Shown in pieces: positions 1-5,085 of a DNA stretch of 5,114 nucleotides. The position numbers and the translations under genes were made by a program. This DNA comes from JBLHGN01 sp047616325 (GTDB lineage Bacteria > Pseudomonadota > Gammaproteobacteria > Pseudomonadales > Cellvibrionaceae). Within the stretch, counting starts at the first letter, position 1. The number at the start of each line of letters is the position of its first letter. The DNA lies in assembly GCA_047616325.1 (NCBI GenBank), contig JBLHGN010000260.1, forward strand, positions 1 through 5,114, written 5' to 3'. The notes beneath the pieces are model-generated. The model saw nothing but the letters and a program-made list of their open reading frames with translations. It was not told the origin of the DNA and did no database searches.

Positions 1-292
1 GTGCTCTGGTGGCCCGCACAGCCGGCCCTTTGCGGTTGTTGAGCACCCTAAATTGTATGCCACCAAGGTCTGTGGCGCGGGCCATTGCGCCGCCGAGGGC
101 GTCTACCTCCTTCACCAGGTGACTTTTGCCTATGCCGCCGATGGCGGGGTTGCAACTCATTTGGCCAAGTGTTTCAACGTTGTGCGAGAGCAGCAGGGTA
201 CGACATCCCATTCGTGCAGCTGCCAAACAGGCCTCTGTTCCGGCGTGGCCACCGCCGATCACGATTACGTCAAAAGTATTGGGATAATTCAT
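1..292 (-). CDS. mnmG: tRNA uridine-5-carboxymethylaminomethyl modification enzyme MnmG (GidA), N-terminal part
   Basis: Only the first 97 codons are present; the gene continues past the left edge. MnmG is the FAD-dependent partner of MnmE. The complex adds the (carboxymethyl)aminomethyl group to C5 of wobble uridine-34 in certain tRNAs, in the cytoplasm. The translation starts MNYPNTFDVIVIGGG, matching the E. coli start MFYPDPFDVIIIGGG, which supports the ATG at 290-292. Visible motifs are the dinucleotide-binding loop GGGHAG (residues 13-18), the conserved MSCNPAIGGIGK block with Cys47 (residues 45-56), HLVKEVDALGG (58-68) and KGPAVRATRA (88-97). No Shine-Dalgarno sequence is visible in the bases just before the ATG. 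The gene lies downstream of mnmE on the same strand, but a 617 bp gap and its own promoter (TATAAT at 328-333) suggest separate transcription. Identity is very secure from the motifs. Confidence 0.97.
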   Translation of the reverse strand, partial: MNYPNTFDVIVIGGGHAGTEACLAAARMGCRTLLLSHNVETLGQMSCNPAIGGIGKSHLVKEVDALGGAMARATDLGGIQFRVLNNRKGPAVRATRA

Positions 293-327
293 AGGTTTAA
301 AAAAGTTCGCAAAGGAAATGGGCGAGC

Positions 328-356
328 ATTATAGGGTCTGTTGTTTAAAAAAAGAA
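328..356 (-). promoter_or_regulatory. Candidate promoter of mnmG
   Basis: On the minus strand a perfect TATAAT lies at 328-333. The hexamer 17 bp upstream (TTCTTT, 351-356) is a poor -35. The bases following the -10 read GCTCGCCC, a GC-rich discriminator of the kind found in promoters repressed by ppGpp. The predicted transcript would start near 321-322 and give a leader of about 30 nt before the mnmG ATG. The perfect -10 and its position support the call. The weak -35 means an activator or a different upstream element may be needed. Confidence 0.55.
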
Positions 357-400
357 CTGTTGTTTTCTTTTCTTTTGAATGAACGAATGCTGTTAGCTAA

Positions 401-540
401 AATTAAAAATGAATTATTTTTATCTTTAATATTTATATAAATATATATGTATTGTTTAGTATAGATATATGAAGTTCTTATAGTAGATGTAGTTATTAGT
501 AAATCATTTTAGTGGGTATAAGTGTATTATTTATATTAAA
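401..540. other. AT-rich tract, candidate DNA unwinding element
   Basis: Counting directly, 21 of these 140 bases are G or C (15%), far below the flanking genes. It includes alternating purine-pyrimidine stretches such as ATATATAT (441-448). No DnaA-box-like 9-mer falls inside it; the box field begins about 65 bp to the right. This is the expected relation of a duplex unwinding element to a DnaA-binding region. The three 13-mer repeats of the E. coli unwinding element are not recognisable. Part of the AT-richness could simply be relaxed non-coding DNA. Confidence 0.5.
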
Positions 541-605
541 AACAATAACTTACAGAGATGATATGTCTTGTTTAGTTTCTGTATAGGGGAGCGAATGTCT
601 GGTAA

Positions 606-849
606 TTATCTGTGTACAAAAAGGCTAGTTATCCAGAGGTGGGCAGCTCGCAAAAAAAACAACGAACTTATCCAAGGCGCTATCATCAGCTTAAGCTACG
701 GTTTATACAGATCTTATCTACATGGATAATTATTTCTACATATAGCGTTGCATATGTTGCGGTGCTGTGGAAAAAGTTGTGGACAGCTTGGTATTAAGCT
801 CTGTATTTATTAGTAAATGAAAGGGGGGGATTGTATTAGTTGTTGATAA
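606..849. promoter_or_regulatory. Cluster of DnaA-box-like sites
   Basis: Compared with TTATNCACA (or relaxed TTWTNCACA), the sites are: 611-619 minus TTGTACACA; 629-637 plus TTATCCAGA; 668-676 plus TTATCCAAG; 703-711 plus TTATACAGA; 714-722 plus TTATCTACA; 721-729 minus TTATCCATG; 766-774 minus TTTTCCACA; 778-786 minus CTGTCCACA; 841-849 minus TTATCAACA. The 766 site fits the relaxed consensus. The sites at 611, 629, 703, 714 and 841 have one mismatch to TTATNCACA or TTATCCACA; the sites at 668, 721 and 778 have two. Pairs 703/714 and 766/778 start 11 and 12 bp apart, about one helical turn, as expected for neighbouring DnaA molecules. Plus-oriented sites lie mostly on the left and minus-oriented ones on the right. 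The density is what persuades; individual weak sites may be chance in AT-rich DNA. Confidence 0.6.
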
Positions 850-909
850 GGTGGGGTTTAAATTGAGTAAAGGCGGACTAGAAGGTAGCCAGGGGAAAAA
901 GGGTAAATG

Positions 910-2289
910 TTATTTTCCGATACAAAAACTTGAAAATATTTTCCCTAGCAGGTCGTCTGAAGTAAAAGAACCTGTTATTTCACTTAAATGTTCCTGTGCT
1001 TGGCGTAAATCTTCAGCCAGTAGTTCACCTGCAGCGGCGGTTTCAAGCTGAATCTTGCCCTTAAGCAAAGCGTCTTGGGCCTCTTCTATAGAGCGAATAT
1101 GCCGTCTCCGAGCACTAAATCCGCCTTCAGTGTTGCCGTTAAAGCCCATTGTTTTTTTAAGGTGCTGTTTTAAAGCATGCAAACCTATCCCTGAAAGTGC
1201 AGATATGGCCAATTGTTCATAGTGTTCACTTCGATTCTCTATGGAGAAGCCCGACTGGTCGATTTTGTTGTAGATTAGGGTCAATTTCGCTAGATATTTT
1301 TTATTGTTGAAAAATTCCGGCCAATGATTTTTTGCATTTAGCTGTGCGGTATCGGTGCTGTCTATCATCAATAGAATGCGATCAGCTTTGTCAATTTCCT
1401 CCCACGCTCGAGCTATGCCCATTTCTTCGATGTGGTCGGGGTTATCACGCAAACCAGCGGTATCGATGATATGTAGGGGTAGACCGTCAATTTGAATATG
1501 CTGTCGCAACACGTCTCGGGTAGTACCGGCTATGTCCGTGACAATGGCAAGATCCCGTTGTGAAAGCGCGTTGAGAAGGCTGGATTTGCCGGCATTGGGC
1601 CGCCCGGCAATCACCACGTTCATACCCTCCCTTAAAAGAACTCCCTGCCGCGCCTGATGAAGTACGTTATCAGTTTGTTGAATAATGCTATTTAATTGAG
1701 CTTGAATTTTGCCATCGGATAAGAAATCTATTTCTTCCTCAGGAAAATCGATCGCCGATTCAACGAATATTCTTAAATGGATTAGCTGATCGAGAAGTTG
1801 ATCAATTTTGCGAGAAAAGTCACCTTTAAGGCTGTTCAAGGCGTTTTTTGCCGCCTGCTGTGAACTAGCGTCGATTAAGTCGGCTATTGCTTCTGCCTGC
1901 GCGAGGTCTAACTTATCGTTTAGAAATGCTCGTTCGGAAAATTCACCTGGACGCGCGTTTCGAACTCCGTATTGCAGCACTTGGCTGATTAGCATGTCTA
2001 GTACAACGGGACCACCGTGACCCTGCAATTCGAGTACGTCTTCGCCAGTAAAGGAGTTGGGGCAGGGAAAATATAAAGCAATGCCACTGTCGATGGTGGT
2101 GCCGTCGGCATGGCGAAAATCACAATAATGGGCGTGTCTGGGCTTTGGAGTGAAGCCGATAAGGTGCTTGGCAACCACTTCACAGAGAGGACCGGAAACG
2201 CGAATTATACCAACGCCACCGCGGCCAGGTGCGGTGGCAACGGCGGCTATTGTTGTTGAGTGTTCCGCGTTAGGCGTCAATGCAGACAC
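910..2289 (-). CDS. mnmE: tRNA modification GTPase MnmE (TrmE)
   Basis: A complete 459-residue protein (E. coli: 454). MnmE binds 5,10-methylene-THF and GTP and, with MnmG, modifies C5 of wobble U34 in tRNAs; GTP hydrolysis drives the reaction. The N-terminal folate-binding domain carries TIAAVATAPGRGGVG (13-27). The helical domain is split around the inserted G domain, which shows G1 GRPNAGKSS (229-237), G2 TDIAGTTRD (251-259), G3 DTAGLR (276-281), G4 NKID (341-344) and G5 SAL (363-365). Glu288 aligns with the catalytic Glu282 of E. coli. The C-terminus is the diagnostic CIGK (Cys456). The reported start is GTG at 2287-2289, 6 bp after the yidC stop. A TTG three codons later (2278-2280) has a perfect GAGGTG six bases ahead of it and may be the true start, giving 456 residues. 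It is the last gene of the operon. Confidence 0.98.
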   Translation of the reverse strand: MSALTPNAEHSTTIAAVATAPGRGGVGIIRVSGPLCEVVAKHLIGFTPKPRHAHYCDFRHADGTTIDSGIALYFPCPNSFTGEDVLELQGHGGPVVLDMLISQVLQYGVRNARPGEFSERAFLNDKLDLAQAEAIADLIDASSQQAAKNALNSLKGDFSRKIDQLLDQLIHLRIFVESAIDFPEEEIDFLSDGKIQAQLNSIIQQTDNVLHQARQGVLLREGMNVVIAGRPNAGKSSLLNALSQRDLAIVTDIAGTTRDVLRQHIQIDGLPLHIIDTAGLRDNPDHIEEMGIARAWEEIDKADRILLMIDSTDTAQLNAKNHWPEFFNNKKYLAKLTLIYNKIDQSGFSIENRSEHYEQLAISALSGIGLHALKQHLKKTMGFNGNTEGGFSARRRHIRSIEEAQDALLKGKIQLETAAAGELLAEDLRQAQEHLSEITGSFTSDDLLGKIFSSFCIGK

Positions 2290-2292
2290 CTC
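2287..2292 (-). promoter_or_regulatory. Ribosome binding site GAGGTG that bears on the mnmE start
   Basis: On the minus strand GAGGTG matches six bases of the anti-Shine-Dalgarno partner AGGAGGTGATC. It overlaps the GTG usually called as start (2287-2289), so it cannot serve that codon. It is six bases upstream of an in-frame TTG at 2278-2280, which is good spacing. No other good Shine-Dalgarno lies at a useful distance from the GTG. Seen directly in the sequence; its use is an inference. Confidence 0.5.
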
Positions 2293-2295
2293 GGT

Positions 2296-4011
2296 TTAGC
2301 TGTTCTCTATTCTTTTTGTAATGATGTATTGTTGAGTTATAGACAGAAGGTTGTTCGTTACCCAATACAATACTAAGCCCGCGGGGAAAGTCATAAACAA
2401 GAAGGTAAAAAAGATCGGCAGCATTTGCATAATTTTAGCTTGCATGGGGTCTGCTGGTGCCGGGTTTAGTTTTTGTTGAAAGTACATTGTCGCGCCCATT
2501 ATAAGAGGTAGTACAAAGTAGGGGTCTTTCACGGCTAAGTCGATAATCCAGAGGAAAAACGGTGAGTGGCGAAGTTCAACACTTTCCATCAAGGTCCAAT
2601 ATAGGGAAATAAACACCGGCATTTGCATCAACATGGGCAGGCATCCGCCTAAGGGATTGACCCCTTCTTTTTTGTAGAGCTTCATGGTCTCGGCACCCAT
2701 TCTTTGGCGGTCGTCGCCATAGCGCTCTTTGAGGTCGGTCATAAGCGGCATTATTTTTCGCATTTTTGCCATGGAGCGGTAGCTCATGGCAGAGGGGTAG
2801 AAAAATATTAATTTAACAACGCAGGTTAATAATATGATGGAGATACCCCAGTTGCCGACAAAGCCGTGAATAAAATCTAGCGCTTTAAACAGTGGAATTG
2901 CGATAAACCATAACCAGGAAAAATCTATAGTGAGATGCAGGTGCGGAGAAATCTCTTTTAAATCTTTAATGATTTTAGGGCCGGCGTAATAGGAGGCTTG
3001 TATAGAGCCTTCCGAATGTGGCGGAACTGTAAGCACGTCGGTTGTAAAACTGAGCATGTAGTTTTTATTGTCTTTGCTTTTATACAGTTTGTAGTGGTTA
3101 GTGGATTCTGGATTGGGTATCCAAGCACTCATAAAGTAGTGCTGCACCATGGCGACCCAGCCGCCTTGGTTATCAAATTTAATTTCTTCGTCGTCTAGGT
3201 CATCTAGATCAAGCTTTTCGTAATTGATATCCTTGGTAGTATAAGCGGCGCCTACAAAAGACTTCATGCCAATACTTACGTTAGAGGGAGGACGGTAGTC
3301 GTCGCGCTTTATAAGGCCATACATATTTGCCTTCCATTCGGAGTCCGAATGGTTTTCTATAAGGTAAGCTACATCGATAAGGTACGAATCGCGATGGAAG
3401 GTAAATCGCTTAGTAATAGTCGCCTGGTTTTGTTCAATATATAAGTCGACTACAAGGGAGTCGGTATTACTGTTTAATGAATACGCACGCGAAGCGCTGG
3501 AAAATAAGGTGCGGCCAGCGGAAGTATGTGTTCCATTTTGTCCCATAAGGTCAGATTGGGATATATAGGTGTGACTCGACGAGCGGTTTAGAAGTAGAAA
3601 TTCGCTGTCGGGTTGGTCGAGTTCAGCCAGATACTTTGGTAGAGACAACCCCACAATATCGCCGCCAAGGGGGTCGATAATCAAGTCTAAGGTGTCAGTT
3701 TTAACACTGATGAGGGAAACATTGTTTTCCGGAGCCGAACGCGCAGTTGTGCTGACAAGCTGATAGTCTTCGAGTTTGGGTAAGTCGTCAAATTCGGTAG
3801 AGTTGGAGTAATTATCAACCAGTGGACTCTGGCCTGGGTCGCTATCAAAATTGGGCACCGACTGGGAGTTGTTGTAATACGTAGAAGATATTGGTGTTTC
3901 CACAGGCGCTTCTTCAGCGTTTTTTTGTTCTTTAAATTCATTCCATTGTATAAATAAATAAAATACAACAACGAGAATTGCCCCAATAAGGGAGTTTCTT
4001 AACCAGTTCAT
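2296..4011 (-). CDS. yidC: Membrane protein insertase YidC (Oxa1 family)
   Basis: A complete 571-residue protein (E. coli: 548). It inserts and folds inner-membrane proteins, alone or with SecYEG. An N-terminal membrane anchor (about 7-22) is followed by a low-complexity linker (about 28-95) rich in Asn, Ser and acidic residues. The periplasmic beta-sandwich domain follows (about 98-350), with landmarks ISVKTDTLDL (101-110), GAAYTT (254-259) and GGWVAMVQHYF (283-293). The Oxa1 core then has membrane segments near 384-406, 453-475, 496-512, 526-540 and 541-560. The cytoplasmic loop YRSMAKMR (411-418) and VNPLGGCLPM (451-460) are strongly conserved. Lys400 replaces the groove arginine of E. coli (Arg366); I recall lysine here in other gammaproteobacteria, so the charge is kept. 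An acidic patch (LDLDDLDDEE, 267-276) sits in the periplasmic domain. It starts 15 bp after yidD and ends 6 bp before mnmE. No strong Shine-Dalgarno is visible. Confidence 0.98.
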   Translation of the reverse strand: MNWLRNSLIGAILVVVFYLFIQWNEFKEQKNAEEAPVETPISSTYYNNSQSVPNFDSDPGQSPLVDNYSNSTEFDDLPKLEDYQLVSTTARSAPENNVSLISVKTDTLDLIIDPLGGDIVGLSLPKYLAELDQPDSEFLLLNRSSSHTYISQSDLMGQNGTHTSAGRTLFSSASRAYSLNSNTDSLVVDLYIEQNQATITKRFTFHRDSYLIDVAYLIENHSDSEWKANMYGLIKRDDYRPPSNVSIGMKSFVGAAYTTKDINYEKLDLDDLDDEEIKFDNQGGWVAMVQHYFMSAWIPNPESTNHYKLYKSKDNKNYMLSFTTDVLTVPPHSEGSIQASYYAGPKIIKDLKEISPHLHLTIDFSWLWFIAIPLFKALDFIHGFVGNWGISIILLTCVVKLIFFYPSAMSYRSMAKMRKIMPLMTDLKERYGDDRQRMGAETMKLYKKEGVNPLGGCLPMLMQMPVFISLYWTLMESVELRHSPFFLWIIDLAVKDPYFVLPLIMGATMYFQQKLNPAPADPMQAKIMQMLPIFFTFLFMTFPAGLVLYWVTNNLLSITQQYIITKRIENS

Positions 4012-4026
4012 CGGGATAGTTACCGT

Positions 4027-4314
4027 TTAATCATTTGAATTTTTGGGAGTGGGAACGGGGTCGTGTCCGCCACAGTGCCATGGGTGGCACTTACTTAATC
4101 TTTTTAATGTAAGCCAAGTACCACGTAGAACCCCATAACGTTTTAAACATTGCTCAGCGTAATCTGAGCATGAGGGTTCAAAACGGCACATAGGTCCAAG
4201 AAGTGGACTAATAAAATAGCGATAAAAACGCAAAGGGATGATGCATAGCGAAATTAGCAGGGAGTGGTGTTTTTTACTGCTAGTTTCGTTGCCTTTTTTG
4301 CAACACGTTTCCAT
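4027..4314 (-). CDS. yidD: Membrane protein insertion efficiency factor YidD
   Basis: A 95-residue protein (E. coli: 85) of the YidD/DUF37 family. YidD is a small inner-membrane-associated protein that assists YidC-dependent insertion; its mechanism is not well settled. The core matches E. coli closely: FISPLLGPMCRFEPSCSDYA (34-53), the GTWLTLKR stretch (65-72) and KCHPWHCGGHDPVP (75-88). The three family cysteines are Cys43, Cys49 and Cys76. An amphipathic helix (about 18-34) precedes them. Extra cysteines occur at 4, 5, 24, 56 and 81. The ATG start at 4312-4314 lies inside rnpA, overlapping it by 61 nt in another frame. No ATG, GTG or TTG occurs between it and the start of the core, so the overlap is probably real, although the first 16 residues are not family-conserved. 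yidC follows after 15 bp. Confidence 0.95.
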   Translation of the reverse strand: METCCKKGNETSSKKHHSLLISLCIIPLRFYRYFISPLLGPMCRFEPSCSDYAEQCLKRYGVLRGTWLTLKRLSKCHPWHCGGHDPVPTPKNSND

Positions 4315-4658
4315 AGGTCGTTGAGAATCTCGATTAACTCGCTATTTGTGAGGTCTTCGGTACCCCGCCGGGCCAGAACTATAGCATCTATTGCATTTAG
4401 ATTGTGCTGTTTGTGGCGGAAAGTCTCGCGTATAAGGCGCTTAAGGCGATTGCGGTTTACCGCAAGTCTGACGTTTTTTTTTGCAATAATTAGCCCGAGT
4501 CGGGGTGCAGATAGTGTATTTGGTGTTGCTAGAATTAGAAACTGCGCGTGGGATGATTTAATAGGAGGGTGTTCGAAAACGCGGGAGAAATCGCTGGAGT
4601 TTAGAAGTCGACCTGATTTTGTTAGAGACAGGCTGATGCAGGGCTCAGAAGTGGTCAC
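4254..4658 (-). CDS. rnpA: Ribonuclease P protein component RnpA
   Basis: A 134-residue basic protein (E. coli: 119), the protein subunit that helps the RNase P RNA bind and cleave the 5' leader of precursor tRNAs. The signature RNR helix is clear: KKNVRLAVNRNRLKRLIRE (60-78). Upstream, RLLNSSDFSRVF (17-28) matches the conserved N-terminal element, and LGLIIAKKN (54-62) the central strand. The start is GTG at 4656-4658. An in-frame stop lies just upstream and no better start precedes the conserved part, so the GTG is forced. A GGAG abuts the GTG and is too close to be ideal. About eight residues extend beyond the usual C-terminus; this tail is encoded in the stretch shared with yidD. It lies 34 bp downstream of rpmH in the same operon. 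Confidence 0.96.
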   Translation of the reverse strand: MTTSEPCISLSLTKSGRLLNSSDFSRVFEHPPIKSSHAQFLILATPNTLSAPRLGLIIAKKNVRLAVNRNRLKRLIRETFRHKQHNLNAIDAIVLARRGTEDLTNSELIEILNDLWKRVAKKATKLAVKNTTPC

Positions 4659-4692
4659 TCCAGCAACTTAAATTTACAGTGAAAAAAATGTA

Positions 4693-4827
4693 TTAAGCAG
4701 CTAACTGCTTGCGGCCTTTAGCTCGGCGACGGGCAATAATATGACGCCCGCTTTTAGTTGCCATACGTGCACGAAAACCGTGATTGCGTACGCGCTTAAG
4801 ATTACTTGGTTGAAATGTTCTTTTCAT
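4693..4827 (-). CDS. rpmH: 50S ribosomal protein L34
   Basis: A complete 44-residue protein, too small for many gene callers. It begins MKRTFQPSNLKRVRNHGF and ends GRKQLAA, with the family motifs GFRARMATKSGR (17-28) and ARRRAKGR (32-39). E. coli L34 is 46 residues and nearly identical through residue 39; 44 is the common length elsewhere. L34 is a very basic protein buried in 23S rRNA of the large subunit. An AGGT on the minus strand (4836-4839) lies eight bases before the ATG at 4825-4827. It is the first gene of the operon running through mnmE, behind the promoter at 4898-4926 with a leader of about 64 nt, and is presumably divergent from dnaA beyond the right edge. Confidence 0.98.
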   Translation of the reverse strand: MKRTFQPSNLKRVRNHGFRARMATKSGRHIIARRRAKGRKQLAA

Positions 4828-4897
4828 TCCAGTCTACCTGCTTGCTGAATATGTGGGATATGAGGCTTTAATTGGCTAACGCTTCAAAGGACGCGGG

Positions 4898-4926
4898 ATT
4901 ATATAGAGGTTGCGTATTAAAATCAA
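4898..4926 (-). promoter_or_regulatory. Promoter of the rpmH-rnpA-yidD-yidC-mnmE operon
   Basis: On the minus strand TTGATT (4921-4926; four of six to TTGACA) is separated by exactly 17 bp from a perfect TATAAT (4898-4903). The next bases are CCCGCGTCC, a GC-rich discriminator typical of promoters for ribosomal components under stringent control. Transcription would start near 4891. This is the best promoter in the window by sequence. Stringent control is an inference from the discriminator and from the gene it drives. Confidence 0.8.
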
Positions 4927-5042
4927 TGTAAATTCAAATGGACATACATGGCTTGGTGCAAATGGGTGTTTTCGCTTTGCAGAGCCTATGTGTAGCGCAA
5001 GTATAGTCTTTGGAATACATTACTGAAAGAGTTTAGCACTGC

Positions 5043-5085
5043 TTAGACACATATTATGAATAACTTATACACAGAGATATACACA
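5043..5085 (+). promoter_or_regulatory. DnaA boxes upstream of dnaA
   Basis: TTATACACA at 5065-5073 is a perfect match to TTATNCACA and the best DnaA box in the window. ATATACACA at 5077-5085 starts 12 bp later with one mismatch, and TTAGACACA at 5043-5051 also has one mismatch, all on the plus strand. The bases after 5085 are AT-rich. These sites could serve DnaA autoregulation, a Pseudomonas-type origin, or both. More boxes may lie past the right edge. Confidence 0.7.
5044..5071 (+). promoter_or_regulatory. Possible dnaA promoter overlapping a DnaA box
   Basis: TAGACA (5044-5049; five of six to TTGACA) is followed after 16 bp by TATACA (5066-5071; four of six to TATAAT), pointing towards the expected dnaA gene. 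The -10 lies inside the consensus DnaA box and the -35 inside the left near-box, which would allow DnaA to repress its own gene. A perfect TATAAT at 5099-5104 is an alternative -10 but has no reasonable -35. AT-rich DNA makes chance matches likely. Confidence 0.3.

Larger units (their letters stand above)
293..909. other. 617 bp non-coding gap between mnmE and mnmG, candidate origin of replication (oriC-like)
   Basis: I find no credible gene here. Reading left to right, the gap contains the mnmG promoter, a strongly AT-rich tract (401-540), a field of DnaA-box-like 9-mers on both strands (606-849), and a short stretch up to the mnmE stop with a run of seven G (823-829). In E. coli and Vibrio cholerae chromosome 1, oriC lies upstream of mnmG with the AT-rich unwinding element on the mnmG side and the DnaA boxes beyond it, and this gap has the same order and orientation. 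In Vibrio, mioC sits between the origin and mnmE; it is absent here. No box is an exact TTATCCACA and only one GATC occurs (710-713), so the region is not a close copy of enterobacterial oriC. No convincing intrinsic terminator follows mnmE. Origin function is an inference from layout and motifs. Confidence 0.6.

Noticed and set aside
481..502. TAG/TAA triplets resembling DnaA-trio elements (TAGTAG, TAG, TAG, TAA).
   Set aside because: The triplets change phase, and the nearest DnaA-like site is about 110 bp away, whereas trios adjoin the boxes. In such AT-rich DNA the pattern is easily random.
651..659. Run of eight A (652-659), a T-run on the minus strand that could end mnmE transcription.
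   Set aside because: No stable GC-rich hairpin lies just upstream of it on the minus strand, so it is not supported as an intrinsic terminator.
595..729. Plus-strand ORF of 44 codons with ATG at 595-597 preceded by AGGGGAG (585-591).
   Set aside because: It has a plausible ribosome site, but the peptide resembles nothing I know, its codons run straight through several DnaA-like sites, and it lies within the AT-rich origin-like gap. Chance is more likely.
612..797. Plus-strand 61-codon ORF in the mnmE-mnmG gap.
   Set aside because: Overlaps the box field, has no ribosome site and no recognisable protein features.
2390..2400. Replacement of the YidC groove arginine by Lys400 considered as an anomaly.
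   Set aside because: The codon is elsewhere in the gene (near 2812-2814), the change keeps the positive charge, and as I recall lysine is common at this position in other gammaproteobacteria.
3687..3986. Minus-strand 99-codon ORF inside yidC.
   Set aside because: Out-of-frame shadow of the yidC linker region; composition is low-complexity and no start signal is visible.
4264..4671. Plus-strand 135-codon ORF covering almost all of rnpA.
   Set aside because: It is antisense to a clear rnpA gene; its Arg/Phe-rich composition is what the complement of a Lys/Arg/Leu-rich gene gives, and it has no family features.
4852..4860. TGTGGGATA, resembling a minus-strand DnaA box.
   Set aside because: An inserted G shifts it; read as a 9-mer (TATCCCACA) it has three mismatches to the consensus.
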